Below are positions 35,252-44,407 of a stretch of 64,000 nucleotides of DNA, piece after piece; position 1 is the stretch's first letter, and the number at the start of each line of letters is the position of its first letter. Source of the stretch: Microtetraspora sp. NBRC 13810 (lineage in GTDB: Bacteria > Actinomycetota > Actinomycetes > Streptosporangiales > Streptosporangiaceae); contig NZ_BSRQ01000005.1 in the NCBI RefSeq assembly GCF_030268685.1, forward strand, positions 186,001 to 250,000. Direction: 5' to 3'. A program made the translations under genes and the position numbers. The notes beneath the pieces are model-generated. The model was not told where the DNA came from. It ran no database searches and saw nothing but the letters and a program-made list of their open reading frames with translations.

Positions 35252-35485
35252 TCAGTCCTTCCTTCTCAGTAGTCCACGGCCGCCCGCGTACTTCTTGTGC
35301 ACCGCCTGGCGGGTCACGCCCAGATGGGTCGCGATCTCCTGCCAGGACCAGCCCATCTCGCGGGCGTTGTCCACCTGGAGTGCCTCCAGTCGTTCCACCA
35401 GCGTGCGCAGCGCCCGCACGGCGCGCAGGCCGATCGCCGGGTCGCGGCTGCTGGCGTCGGAGGCCAGTTGCGCTGTATCGCTCAT
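35252..35485 (-). CDS. Small helix-turn-helix DNA-binding protein
   Basis: 77 residues from ATG 35485. An N-terminal helix (RALRTLVERLEALQVDNARE) is followed by an HTH, WSWQEIATHLGVTRQAVHKKY, of the sigma-70-region-4/AraR-like type. It precedes the Clp_N gene by 3 bp. Two GTCAA-N6-TTGAC palindromes lie immediately upstream, so it probably regulates its own operon and perhaps the divergent ABC exporter. Confidence 0.82.
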   Translation of the reverse strand: MSDTAQLASDASSRDPAIGLRAVRALRTLVERLEALQVDNAREMGWSWQEIATHLGVTRQAVHKKYAGGRGLLRRKD

Positions 35486-35489
35486 AGAT

Positions 35490-35537
35490 GTCAATGTAGG
35501 TTGACGCCGAGGCGATGTCAACCCTGGTTGACATCGC
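35490..35537. promoter_or_regulatory. Paired palindromic operators between HTH/Clp_N and ABC exporter
   Basis: Site 1, GTCAA-N6-TTGAC at 35490-35505, touches the HTH start. Site 2 is a perfect 12-bp inverted repeat: GCGATGTCAACC at 35512-35523, CT, then its complement at 35526-35537. Both share the GTCAA(N6)TTGAC core. They lie between divergent starts at 35485 and 35589. Confidence 0.72.
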
Positions 35538-35588
35538 GCCGAATTCAAGTTGTCGGCCAGGACCGGATTTGCCAGGCTGGAGGGTGCT

Positions 35589-37277
35589 ATGCGCTCGCTA
35601 CCAGTCGCCGATCCCGGCACGCCCGACGCCCGTGGACCCATCCGCTACCTCACCTGGGTAGCCCGCAGCCAGGCGGGCCCCCTGGCCCTCGGCGTCGGTT
35701 TCGCGACCTTATGGTGGCTCGGCCAGGCACTCGTCCCGTGGGTCGTCGGCGCGGCCGTCGACGCGATCGACGCGCGGGACGTCCGTGCCCTGGCCGAATG
35801 GGCGGGAGTGCTGCTCGTGCTGGGTGTCGGGCAGGCGGCCTTCGGCGTGATGCGCCACCGGCTGGCCGTCTACAACTGGCTGGCCGCCGCCTACAGCACG
35901 GTCCAGGTGACCGTCAGGCAGGCCACCCGCCTCGGCGCCACCCTGCCCAAGCGGCTGTCCACCGGCGAGGTCGTCAGCGTCGGCAACAGTGATATCGCGC
36001 ACATCGGCAACGCCATGGACATCCTGCTCCGCGGCACCGGCGCGATCATCGCCATCGTCGCGGTCACCGTCATCCTCCTCGGCACCTCGCCGCCGCTCGG
36101 ACTGATCGTGCTGGTGGGCGTGCCGGTGATGATGCTGGCCCTCAGCCCGATGCTCAAGCCGCTGCACCGCCGCCAGCACCGCCAGCGCGACCTCCAGGGC
36201 GACCTGTCCAGCCGGGCCGCCGACATCGTGTCCGGCCTGCGGGTGCTGCGCGGCATCGGCGGCGAGCAGGTCTTCGCCGGCCGCTACCGGGACGAGTCCC
36301 AGCGGGTACGGCACGCCGGCGTGCGGGTGGCCGTGGTCGAGTCGGTGCTCGAAGGCGCCCAGATCCTGCTGCCCGGCCTGCTGGTGGCCGGCGTGACCTG
36401 GCTCGGCGCCACCTTCGCCCAGCGCGGCGAGATCACCCCCGGCGAACTCGTCGCGTTCTACGGCTACGCGGTCTTCCTGATCGCACCGCTGCGCACGCTG
36501 ACCGAGGCGGCCGACAAGCTGACCAAGGGCCACGTCGCCGCCCGCCGCGTGGTGCGCATCCTCGGCCTGGAGCCGGAGATCGGCGGCGGCACCTCCCGGG
36601 TCCGGGGCGGCCCGCTGGCGGACGCCGCGTCCGGGGTGACCGTGCGGCCCGGCGCGTTCACCGCGATCGCGGCCGGCACCCCCGAGGACGCCATCGAGAT
36701 CGCCAACCGGCTCGGCCGCTACACCGACGGCGACGTCACCTTCGGCGGCGTCCCGCTGGCCGGGCTGCCGGTGGCCGAGGTGCGCCGGCGGATCCTGGTC
36801 GCCGACAACAACGCCGCGCTGTTCGCCGGACGGCTGCGCGACGAGCTCGACGTGCTCGGCACCGCCTCGGCGGAGGAGATGCGCGCGGCGCTGCACGCCG
36901 CCGGCGCCGAGGACATCATCGACGCGCTCCCGGACGGCCTGGACTCCGTCGTGGCGGAGTCCGGCAGGGAGTTCTCCGGCGGCCAGCGCCAGCGGCTCAG
37001 GCTGGCCAGGGCGCTGCTCGCGAACGCCGAGGTGCTCATCCTGGTCGAGCCGACCAGCGCGGTCGACGCGCACAGCGAGGCGCGCATCGCCGACCGGCTC
37101 GCCAAGGCGCGCTCGGGCCGTACCACGGTCGTGTGCACGACCAGCCCGCTGGTGCTCGACCAGACCGACCACGTGATCTACGTCGCGGACGGCGTCGTGC
37201 GCGCCGAGGGCACCCACAGGGAACTGCTCGCCGCCGAGCCCCGCTACCGGGCGACCGTGACCAGAGAAGAGGGCTGA
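35589..37277 (+). CDS. ABC exporter half-transporter with degenerate nucleotide-binding site
   Basis: 562 residues from ATG 35589 (GGAGG at 35579-35583). Six membrane helices form the exporter domain (about 25-320), then an NBD. The Walker A loop is lost: where GxxGxGKST is expected (about 358-366) the sequence is AAGTPEDA. Walker B reads LILVEPTSAVD, with Val in place of the Asp. The signature FSGGQRQRL (about 462-470) is intact. It must therefore pair with the next gene product, whose Walker A is normal. The transported substrate is unknown. Confidence 0.88.
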   Translation: MRSLPVADPGTPDARGPIRYLTWVARSQAGPLALGVGFATLWWLGQALVPWVVGAAVDAIDARDVRALAEWAGVLLVLGVGQAAFGVMRHRLAVYNWLAAAYSTVQVTVRQATRLGATLPKRLSTGEVVSVGNSDIAHIGNAMDILLRGTGAIIAIVAVTVILLGTSPPLGLIVLVGVPVMMLALSPMLKPLHRRQHRQRDLQGDLSSRAADIVSGLRVLRGIGGEQVFAGRYRDESQRVRHAGVRVAVVESVLEGAQILLPGLLVAGVTWLGATFAQRGEITPGELVAFYGYAVFLIAPLRTLTEAADKLTKGHVAARRVVRILGLEPEIGGGTSRVRGGPLADAASGVTVRPGAFTAIAAGTPEDAIEIANRLGRYTDGDVTFGGVPLAGLPVAEVRRRILVADNNAALFAGRLRDELDVLGTASAEEMRAALHAAGAEDIIDALPDGLDSVVAESGREFSGGQRQRLRLARALLANAEVLILVEPTSAVDAHSEARIADRLAKARSGRTTVVCTTSPLVLDQTDHVIYVADGVVRAEGTHRELLAAEPRYRATVTREEG

Positions 37278-37278
37278 C

Positions 37279-39021
37279 ATGGCCAGGCAGATCCTGCCGG
37301 TCGCCGACCGGGCACAGGTGCGCTCCTACGCCCGGCGGCTGGTGTTGAAGTACCCGCGCGAGCTGGGCACGGCGCTCGGCCTGCACGGCCTGGCGGCGGT
37401 CTCCGGACTGGCCGCGCCGCGCCTGCTCGGCGACCTGGTGCAGGACGTCCGCACGCAGGCGGCGGTCGACGTCGCCGGGGTCGCCCTGGCCATCGGCGCC
37501 TTCATGGTCGTCCAGTCCGTGCTGATCGGGTGCGCGGTCTACGCGTCCTCCCGGCTCGGCGAGAAGGTGCTCGCCGAGCTGCGCGAGGAGTTCGTCGACC
37601 AGGTGCTCGCCCTGCCGCTGTCCACCGTGGAGAGCGCCGGATCCGGCGACCTGATCACCCGCACCTCACGGGACGCGGACGCGCTGTCCCGGTCGGTACG
37701 GCACGCCGTGCCCGAGACGCTGATCGCCGTGGTCACCGGTGTCTTCGTGGTGGGCGCGCTCATCCTGAACGGCCCGCTGTTGGTGCTGCCGGGCCTGATC
37801 GCCGTGCCGCTGCTGTGGTTCTCCACCCGGTGGTACCTCAGCCGGGCCAGGGACGGTTACCTGCGGGAGAACGCCGCGTACGCGGACATGACCGAAGGGC
37901 TGGCCGAGACCGTCGAGGGGGCGCGGACCGTCGAGGCGCTGGGACTCGCGGCCCGGCGGCACGCGCGCACAGACCGCGACATCGCCACCTCCTGGCGGGC
38001 CGAGCGGTACACGCTGGGCCTGCGCACCGTCTGGTTCCCCTCGGTGGAGATCGGCTACGTGATCCCGGTGGTGACCACGCTCTTCGTCGGCGGCCTGTTC
38101 TACATCGAGGACTGGGTGACCATCGCCCAGGTGACCACGGCCACGCTCTACGTGCAGCAGCTCATCGACCCGCTGGACCGGTTGCTGAGCTGGATGGACG
38201 AGCTCCAGGTGGGCGGGGCGGCGATGGCCAGGCTGCTCGGCGTGGCCGACGTGCCCGACGACCGGGTGGCGGGTTCGGCGCGGCCCGACGGCGAGGACCT
38301 GGCCGCCGCCGATGTGCGCTACGCCTACCGGGAGGGCCACGACGTGCTGCACGGCGTCGATCTGACGGTCGCGCCCGGCGAGCGGCTGGCGATGGTGGGG
38401 CCGTCGGGGGCGGGCAAGTCGACGCTGGGCCGGCTGCTCGCGGGCATCCACGGGCCGCGCACCGGCGAGGTGGCGGTGGGCGGCGTGCCGCTGGTGGACC
38501 TGCCGCTCGGTGACCTGCGTGGCCACGTGGCCCTGGTGACCCAGGAGCACCACGTCTTCCGCGGCACCCTGCGGGACAACCTGCTGATCGCCAGGCCGGA
38601 CGCCGACGACGAGCGGATCATCGAGGCCCTGCGCGCGGTGGACGCCTGGGAGTGGGCCGAAGGGCTGCCCGACGGGCTGGACACCGTCGTCGGGTCGAAC
38701 GGCGCGGCCGTGTCGCCCGCCCAGGCCCAGCAGATCGCGCTGGCCCGGCTGGTGCTCGCCGACCCGCACACGCTGGTTCTGGACGAGGCGACCTCGCTGA
38801 TCGACCCGAGGGCGGCCAGGCACCTGGAGCGTTCCCTCGCGGCCGTCCTGCACGGCCGTACCGTGATCGCCATCGCGCACCGGCTCTACACCGCGCACGA
38901 CGCCGACCGGGTCGCGGTCGTGGAGGACGGCCGGATCAGCGAGCTGGGCTCACACGACGACCTCGTCGCGGAGGGCGGCTCCTACGCCGCCCTCTGGGAC
39001 TCCTGGCACGGGGTCAGGTGA
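37279..39021 (+). CDS. ABC exporter half-transporter, catalytic partner
   Basis: 580 residues, starting 1 bp after the previous stop. Membrane domain about 20-310. The NBD has an intact Walker A GPSGAGKST (about 374-382) and Walker B LVLDEATSLID, but the signature is VSPAQAQQ instead of LSGGQ. With the partner's intact signature and lost Walker A, the heterodimer would have one functional and one inactive ATP site, as in asymmetric exporters such as TM287/288 or BmrCD. The stop overlaps the convergent peptidase gene by 8 bp. Confidence 0.9.
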   Translation: MARQILPVADRAQVRSYARRLVLKYPRELGTALGLHGLAAVSGLAAPRLLGDLVQDVRTQAAVDVAGVALAIGAFMVVQSVLIGCAVYASSRLGEKVLAELREEFVDQVLALPLSTVESAGSGDLITRTSRDADALSRSVRHAVPETLIAVVTGVFVVGALILNGPLLVLPGLIAVPLLWFSTRWYLSRARDGYLRENAAYADMTEGLAETVEGARTVEALGLAARRHARTDRDIATSWRAERYTLGLRTVWFPSVEIGYVIPVVTTLFVGGLFYIEDWVTIAQVTTATLYVQQLIDPLDRLLSWMDELQVGGAAMARLLGVADVPDDRVAGSARPDGEDLAAADVRYAYREGHDVLHGVDLTVAPGERLAMVGPSGAGKSTLGRLLAGIHGPRTGEVAVGGVPLVDLPLGDLRGHVALVTQEHHVFRGTLRDNLLIARPDADDERIIEALRAVDAWEWAEGLPDGLDTVVGSNGAAVSPAQAQQIALARLVLADPHTLVLDEATSLIDPRAARHLERSLAAVLHGRTVIAIAHRLYTAHDADRVAVVEDGRISELGSHDDLVAEGGSYAALWDSWHGVR

Positions 39022-41080
39022 GCGCCTTCTTCAGGAAGTCCACCTGGAGCAGCAGCAGGTTCTCGGCCACGACCTCCTGAGGGGTCATGTGGGTGACGCC
39101 CGACAGCGGCAGCACGCTGTGCGGGCGGCCCGCGGCCAGCAGCGCCGACGACAGCCGCAACGTGTGCGCGGCCACCACGTTGTCGTCGGCCAGGCCGTGG
39201 ATGAGCAGCAGCGGACGGTCGAGCTTGCCCGCGTCGGCGAGCAGGCTCGACCGCTCGTACCTGGCCGGGTCCTCCGCCGGGTCGCCGAGGTAGCGCTCGG
39301 TGTAGGCGGTGTCGTAGAGGCGCCAGTCGGTCACCGGCGCGCCGGCGATCGCCGCGTGGAAGACGTCGGGCCGGCGCAGCACGGCGAGCGCGGCGAGGAA
39401 GCCGCCGAAGGACCAGCCGCGGATGGCGACCCGGTCGAGGTCGAGGTCGCCGGGGTGACGCTCGGCCGCGCCGCGCAGCGCGTCCACCTGGTCCTCCAGG
39501 ACGGGCGTGGCGAGGTCGTGCCGCACGGTCCGCTCGAAGGCCGGGCTCCGGCCGGGGGTGCCCCGGCCGTCGGCCACGACCACCGCGAAGCCCTGCTCGG
39601 CGAACCACTGACTGGTCAGGAACGTGCCATTGGCGGCCAGCACGCGCTGGGCGTGCGGCCCGCCGTACGGGTCCATCAGGACGGGCAGGCGCCGGGAGCC
39701 GGGCTCGTGCCAGGACGGGAGCAGGACGGCGGTGGACAGCTCCCGCTCGCCGGTCCTGAGCAGTGAGACGCGCAGCTCCAGGCCGGGACGCGCGGCCAGC
39801 GAGCGCACGGGCCGGGTGTCCCCGCCGGGCCGGCGGACCGTGGTGACGACGCCCTCGCCGTCGAGGGTCTGCGCGGTCACGACGGTCACCCCGGCGGCCA
39901 GCTGCCCGTTGTACACGCCGGAGCCGGAGGTCAGCGGGGTGATCGAGCCGTCGGCCCAGGTCCACAGGTGGATCTCGGACGGGTCGCCGCCGCTCGCCCG
40001 GAACAGCACGGTATCGCCGTCCACGCTCGCGACGGACCGCACGTAGAGGGAGGGCGGGGTGACCGGCTCGCCGCCGATCAGCAGCCGCCGGCCGCCGTCC
40101 GCGTTGGTCACCCAGACCGGCCGGCCGTCCGTTAGGTGCGCGGGCACGCCGGGCGTGATGTCCACCCAGGCGGGATCGGTGTCCTCGCGGACCACCGTGG
40201 TGGCCCCGGTCGCCGGGTCGGCGTCGAGCACCCGCATGGTCCGCTGGTCGCGGGACAGCGTGACGATCGACAGGCCGTGCGCGTCCCAGGCCGCGGTCAC
40301 GACGTACTCGTGCTCGTACGGCACCGCCACCCGCGACCCGTCCAGCCCGAGCACGAACAGCTCCACCACGGCGTTGGGCGTGCCCGCCGACGGATAACGC
40401 TGCTCGGCGGCGGGACGGTCCGGGTTGGCCGGGTCGGCGATGTGCCAGAGCTGGACCGGCTCCTCGTCCACCCGCGCGGCCAGCAGCTCCCGGCCGGAGG
40501 GCGCCCACCAGTGGCCCCGGAACCGCTCCAGCTCCTCGGCGGCGACGAACTCGGCCAGGCCGTAGGTCACGGTCGGGGACTCGGGGGAGGCCAGCGCCTC
40601 GTCCCGGTCCGAGGCCAGCTCCCTGACGCGCAGGGCGCCGCCGGTCACGTAGGCGACGTGTGTGCCGTCGGGGGAGACCCGGGGGTCGAGGACCGGGCCG
40701 GGGGTGGACAGCTCTCGGGTGGCGCCGGTGCCGAGGTCGGTGACGTACAGCGTGCCGGACAGGGTGAAGGCCGCCACGGTGACGGCTCCGTCGGTCGAGT
40801 AGGCGACGACGCCGCCGGCCACCTCGCGGCTGCGCTCACGCCTGGCGCGCTCCTCGGCCGGCAGGTCCTCGTCGGCGGCGTCGAGCGAGCGCGGGTCGAC
40901 GATCAGCCGCTCCGCCCCGGTCTCGACGTCTAGCTCCCACAGGCAGTTCACCGGGTCGGTGCCGTCCTTGGCGCGCTGGAAGATGATCCGCCCGCCGTCG
41001 GGAGCGATGGTGAAGCCTCGCGGGACGCCGAGCGTGAAGCGGCGGGTCCTGGCGTGGAGGCGGGGAAAACTCTCGCTCAT
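39014..41080 (-). CDS. S9 family prolyl oligopeptidase / dipeptidyl peptidase IV-like
   Basis: 688 residues. The N-terminal DPP-IV-type beta-propeller (about 40-430) includes WWAPSGRELLAARVDE, where the Glu-rich loop of DPP-IV proteins lies. The C-terminal hydrolase has the nucleophile in GWSFGG (about 555), the acid in GLADDNV (about 632) and the base in GVTHMT (about 663). No signal peptide, so it is probably cytoplasmic and cleaves short peptides after proline. Confidence 0.9.
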   Translation of the reverse strand: MSESFPRLHARTRRFTLGVPRGFTIAPDGGRIIFQRAKDGTDPVNCLWELDVETGAERLIVDPRSLDAADEDLPAEERARRERSREVAGGVVAYSTDGAVTVAAFTLSGTLYVTDLGTGATRELSTPGPVLDPRVSPDGTHVAYVTGGALRVRELASDRDEALASPESPTVTYGLAEFVAAEELERFRGHWWAPSGRELLAARVDEEPVQLWHIADPANPDRPAAEQRYPSAGTPNAVVELFVLGLDGSRVAVPYEHEYVVTAAWDAHGLSIVTLSRDQRTMRVLDADPATGATTVVREDTDPAWVDITPGVPAHLTDGRPVWVTNADGGRRLLIGGEPVTPPSLYVRSVASVDGDTVLFRASGGDPSEIHLWTWADGSITPLTSGSGVYNGQLAAGVTVVTAQTLDGEGVVTTVRRPGGDTRPVRSLAARPGLELRVSLLRTGERELSTAVLLPSWHEPGSRRLPVLMDPYGGPHAQRVLAANGTFLTSQWFAEQGFAVVVADGRGTPGRSPAFERTVRHDLATPVLEDQVDALRGAAERHPGDLDLDRVAIRGWSFGGFLAALAVLRRPDVFHAAIAGAPVTDWRLYDTAYTERYLGDPAEDPARYERSSLLADAGKLDRPLLLIHGLADDNVVAAHTLRLSSALLAAGRPHSVLPLSGVTHMTPQEVVAENLLLLQVDFLKKALT

Positions 41081-41148
41081 GCCTCCTCATATTGCCAGCA
41101 ACACATCACCGTGGCCGTGCCGTCACCTGCCCACGTTAGGCTCGGATC

Positions 41149-42057
41149 GTGAAAGATCGGCGCTTGCTGCTCGTACACGCCCATCCCGATGATGAGACGA
41201 TCACGACGGGCGCGACGATGGCCAGGTACGCGGCGGAGGGCGCGCACGTCGCGCTGGTGACCTGCACCCTCGGTGAGGAGGGCGAGGTCATCCCGGAGGA
41301 GCTGGCGCATCTCGCCGCCGACCGGGAGGGCACGCTCGGCGAGCACCGCGTCGGCGAGCTGGCGGCGGCCTGCGCCGCGCTGGGCGTGACCGACCACCGC
41401 TTCCTCGGCGGGCCGGGCAGGTTCCGCGACTCGGGCATGATGGGCGTGGCCTCGAACCACCATCCGCGGGCGTTCTGGCAGGCCGACGTCGACGAGGCGG
41501 CGGCCGAGCTGGTGCGGGTGATCCGCGAGGTGCGCCCGCACGTCCTCGTCACCTACGACGAGAACGGCTTCTACGGCCATCCCGACCACATCCAGGCGCA
41601 CCGGGTGTCGTGGCGGGCGTTCCGGCTGGCCGCGGACGCCGGCTTCGGCTCCGGGGAGCCGTGGCGGATCGCGAAGTTCTACCACACGGCCACGCCCAGG
41701 TCGGTCCTGGCGCGGTCGGCCGACGCGCTGCGCGAGGCGCGGAACGCCCCCTTCGTCCCGCAGGACGTGGCCGACCTGCCGTTCGGCTGCAAGGACCAGG
41801 ACGTGACGACCGAGATCGACGCCCGCGCGCACCTGGCGGCCAAGGCGGCGGCGATGCGCGCGCACGCCACCCAGATCAGCGTGGCCCCGCCGTGGTACGC
41901 GCTGTCCAACGGCATCGGGCAGGAGATCCTCGGCGTCGAGCACTTCATCCTGCGCGCCGGAGTGCCCGGCGCGCCCGGCGCCGGGGCGCCCTTCGAGGCG
42001 GGCGGGCTCGGCGAGCCGCACGCCCGGGAGGACGACCTGTTCGGAGGTGTCCACTAA
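41149..42057 (+). CDS. mshB: GlcNAc-Ins deacetylase of mycothiol biosynthesis (MshB)
   Basis: 302 residues from GTG 41149. A PIG-L/LmbE-fold zinc deacetylase: AHPDDE at 11-16 and HPDH at 144-147 supply the metal and catalytic residues, close to the numbering of Mycobacterium tuberculosis MshB (His13, Asp16, His147). It deacetylates 1D-myo-inosityl-2-acetamido-2-deoxy-alpha-D-glucopyranoside. Length and the overall sequence ([24 protein letters not shown]) fit MshB rather than the mycothiol-conjugate amidase. Followed 11 bp later by a small membrane protein. Confidence 0.9.
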   Translation: MKDRRLLLVHAHPDDETITTGATMARYAAEGAHVALVTCTLGEEGEVIPEELAHLAADREGTLGEHRVGELAAACAALGVTDHRFLGGPGRFRDSGMMGVASNHHPRAFWQADVDEAAAELVRVIREVRPHVLVTYDENGFYGHPDHIQAHRVSWRAFRLAADAGFGSGEPWRIAKFYHTATPRSVLARSADALREARNAPFVPQDVADLPFGCKDQDVTTEIDARAHLAAKAAAMRAHATQISVAPPWYALSNGIGQEILGVEHFILRAGVPGAPGAGAPFEAGGLGEPHAREDDLFGGVH

Positions 42058-42068
42058 CCTTGCAGGTC

Positions 42069-42515
42069 ATGGGGGAGACGGTGGCCGATCTCGACACCAC
42101 GCCCGCGCCCGGGCGGGGCCGGACGGGCCCGGTGCTGACCGGGCTCGCCTATGTGGTGCTGGCCGTGCTCGGCGTGGTGATGGCCGTGGTGGGCGGGTTC
42201 CAGCACGCGCTCTACCTCGGGGCGGTCCCGCTCGCGGCGGCCGGCTGGGTCCTGCTGCTGTTCGCGGTGGTGTACGGCATGGCGCGGATGACGGCGGGCA
42301 AGCTCGGGGCGCTGGTGCCCGGCGTGGCGTGGATGCTCGTCTCGATGGTGCTGTCCGGGGAGCGGGGCGAGGGCGATCTCGTCATCGCGGCCAACCTCGC
42401 CGGATATATCTATCTTTATGGTGGTTTTGCGGTAATTGTGCTGGCGGTGTTGCTCGCGCCGTCCCACGGCACCTCCTGGCTGCTCCGCGAGCACGGCATC
42501 ACCCGGAGCCGGTGA
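42069..42515 (+). CDS. Small integral membrane protein downstream of mshB
   Basis: 148 residues from ATG 42069 with four predicted membrane helices (about 22-45, 52-75, 85-103, 118-138). It resembles the DUF6113-type membrane proteins that often sit next to mshB in actinobacteria. The role is unknown. The 3' part is AT-richer (around 42410-42440) than the surroundings. Confidence 0.72.
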   Translation: MGETVADLDTTPAPGRGRTGPVLTGLAYVVLAVLGVVMAVVGGFQHALYLGAVPLAAAGWVLLLFAVVYGMARMTAGKLGALVPGVAWMLVSMVLSGERGEGDLVIAANLAGYIYLYGGFAVIVLAVLLAPSHGTSWLLREHGITRSR

Positions 42516-42527
42516 GCCGGCGGCCCG

Positions 42528-42620
42528 CCACGGACCCCGCGCCACGGACCCCGCGCCACGGACCCCGCGCCACGGACCCCGCGCCACGGACCCCGCGCCA
42601 CGGACCCCGCGCCACGGACC
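42528..42620 (+). repeat. 14-bp tandem repeat, six full copies
   Basis: CCACGGACCCCGCG is repeated exactly six times (42528-42611) with a partial seventh (to 42620). It begins 13 bp after the upstream membrane-protein stop and ends about 50 bp before the next gene, so it is intergenic. It could be a variable-number locus or slippage-prone spacer. Confidence 0.9.
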
Positions 42621-42668
42621 TGCCATCCGGTGCTGGCCGGACGGCCGCGTGCGGCTCACAATCGGGGC

Positions 42669-43085
42669 ATGACCAGGTGGCAGCGGTTCCGGCAGGTGGT
42701 CAACTTCGTCAACCTCTCCACGCCGCTCGGCCTGCTCGTGGCCGTGCTGGGCCGCGCCAGGCTCACCCCCGGCCCGGACGGCCTGGTGTTCGCGTACGGC
42801 TACCGCATCCCGTTCCCGGTGGCCAGGGCTTTCACGCTGGGCAACGTGGTGCTGACGAAGTACGACGCGGACTTCCTCGGCGGGGTTCTGCTCCGGCACG
42901 AGTCCCGGCACGCCACGCAGTACGCCTGCTGTCTCGGCGTGCTCATGCTCCCGCTGTACGTGCTCGCCGTCGTGCTGTCCGTGGCGATCTGCGGCCACCA
43001 CGGCTCGTGGAACCTCTTCGAGTGGCTGGCCGACCTGGACGAGGGCGGCTACGAGCGGCGATCGCCCTGGTGGATCAAGAAATAG
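42669..43085 (+). CDS. Small membrane-associated protein with HExxH motif
   Basis: 138 residues from ATG 42669. The only motif is HESRH within LLRHESRHATQYACC near residue 80, an HExxH zinc-protease-like signature, followed by a membrane helix (about 92-115). An N-terminal helix and GLVFAYGYRIPFPVARAFTLGNVV precede it. Similar short proteins are annotated as hypothetical in actinobacteria. Whether it binds zinc or cleaves anything is unknown. Confidence 0.75.
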   Translation: MTRWQRFRQVVNFVNLSTPLGLLVAVLGRARLTPGPDGLVFAYGYRIPFPVARAFTLGNVVLTKYDADFLGGVLLRHESRHATQYACCLGVLMLPLYVLAVVLSVAICGHHGSWNLFEWLADLDEGGYERRSPWWIKK

Positions 43086-43223
43086 CCGCATATAGGCATA
43101 AATCTCTGTGTGTGGGGATCATCAGCGGTGAGTCCGGTTCCCCGGTCCGGGGGCCGGCCGGAGTGTTCACGGGAGCACCGTGCGCCACGGGGGCGAGCGG
43201 CCGATGATCCAGGGGGAGCGCCC

Positions 43224-44354
43224 ATGTCGCCGACGATCCACCCGCAGTCCACCACCGCCGCCCCGGCCACCCCGCCACCGGGTTCCCCACCACCGGGCTC
43301 CCCGGCACCGGCGTCCCTGGCACCGGCCGCCCCGGCACCGGCGTCTTCGTCACCGGCAGCCCCGGCATCGGACGATCGGCCCGGGGGGCTCGCGCGCGTC
43401 GAGCCGCTTCCGGTGCGGCCGGACCGGCGGCGGACGTGGCCGCGGAGCTTCCGCAACCGCCTCGCCTCGCCGCTCCCGGAGCTCAGGGAGGCCCTGAGCG
43501 CGGTCTGGCACGGCGGACTCCGCCCGCACGTCGGCGACGCCGACCAGATCCCGGTACGCCGGTCCGGCCTCACCCCGGTCACCGCGTTCCAGGCGATGGT
43601 CACCTGGGTCGGCCACGCCACCTACCTGCTGCGCATCGGCGGCCTGACCGTGCTCACCGACCCGGTGTGGTCCGCGAGGATCCCCGGCGTGCGGCGCCGC
43701 CGCCTCACCCCGCCCGGCGTGGCCTGGAGCGACCTGCCCCCGGTGGACGCCGTCCTGATCAGCCACAACCACTACGACCACCTGGACATCCGGACCCTGC
43801 GCAGGTTGCCGCGGAACACGCCGTTCTTCGTGCCCGCCGGGCTCAGGCGGTGGTTCGCCCGGCGCGGGTTCCGGCGGGTGGCCGAGCTGGACTGGTGGGA
43901 GCGGGCCACGCTGGGCGGCCTCTCCTTCGACTTCGTGCCCGCCCACCACTGGAGCCGGCGCGGCGTCTTCGACACCTGCAGGACGCTGTGGGGCGGCTGG
44001 ATGATCTCCGGCGGCGGGCACCGGATCTACTTCGCCGGCGACACCGCGTACGGCGAGCGGTTCCTGGAGATCGGTGAGCGGTATCCCGGCATCGACCTGG
44101 CGTTGATGCCGGTGGGCGCCTACGAGTCCCGCGGTTTCGTGGACGAGACCCACGTGGACCCGGCGCAGGCCGTACAGGGCTGCCTGGACGTGGGGGCGCG
44201 GCGGATGGCGACCATGCACTGGGGGACCTTCGTGCTGTCCGGTGAGCCGCTGCTCGCCCCGGTCGAGCTGGCCCGGCGGGGATGGGCCGAGCACGCCAGG
44301 CCGCGCGCGGACCTGTGGGACCTCGCCATCGGTGAGTCCCGGCTCCTGAGGTGA
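43224..44354 (+). CDS. MBL-fold hydrolase, NAPE-PLD-like
   Basis: 376 residues from ATG 43224. The first 60 residues are Pro/Ala/Ser repeats (PGSP, APAS), not a signal peptide. The MBL domain shows VTWVGHATYLLRIGG, DPVWSARI, the metal motif HNHYDHLD (181-188), later His in PAHHWS, FAGDTAYG and THVDP...MHWGTF. This pattern is that of the N-acyl-phosphatidylethanolamine phospholipase D-like group. The substrate is probably a lipid phosphodiester, by inference. Confidence 0.87.
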   Translation: MSPTIHPQSTTAAPATPPPGSPPPGSPAPASLAPAAPAPASSSPAAPASDDRPGGLARVEPLPVRPDRRRTWPRSFRNRLASPLPELREALSAVWHGGLRPHVGDADQIPVRRSGLTPVTAFQAMVTWVGHATYLLRIGGLTVLTDPVWSARIPGVRRRRLTPPGVAWSDLPPVDAVLISHNHYDHLDIRTLRRLPRNTPFFVPAGLRRWFARRGFRRVAELDWWERATLGGLSFDFVPAHHWSRRGVFDTCRTLWGGWMISGGGHRIYFAGDTAYGERFLEIGERYPGIDLALMPVGAYESRGFVDETHVDPAQAVQGCLDVGARRMATMHWGTFVLSGEPLLAPVELARRGWAEHARPRADLWDLAIGESRLLR

Positions 44355-44407
44355 AGGCCCGGCCGGGGCGGGTACATGAAGGGTTGCCTACACCGGGGAG
44401 GACGCCC

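Noticed and set aside
42528..42620. CRISPR-like array
   Set aside because: Units are contiguous 14-mers without spacers; it is a simple tandem repeat.
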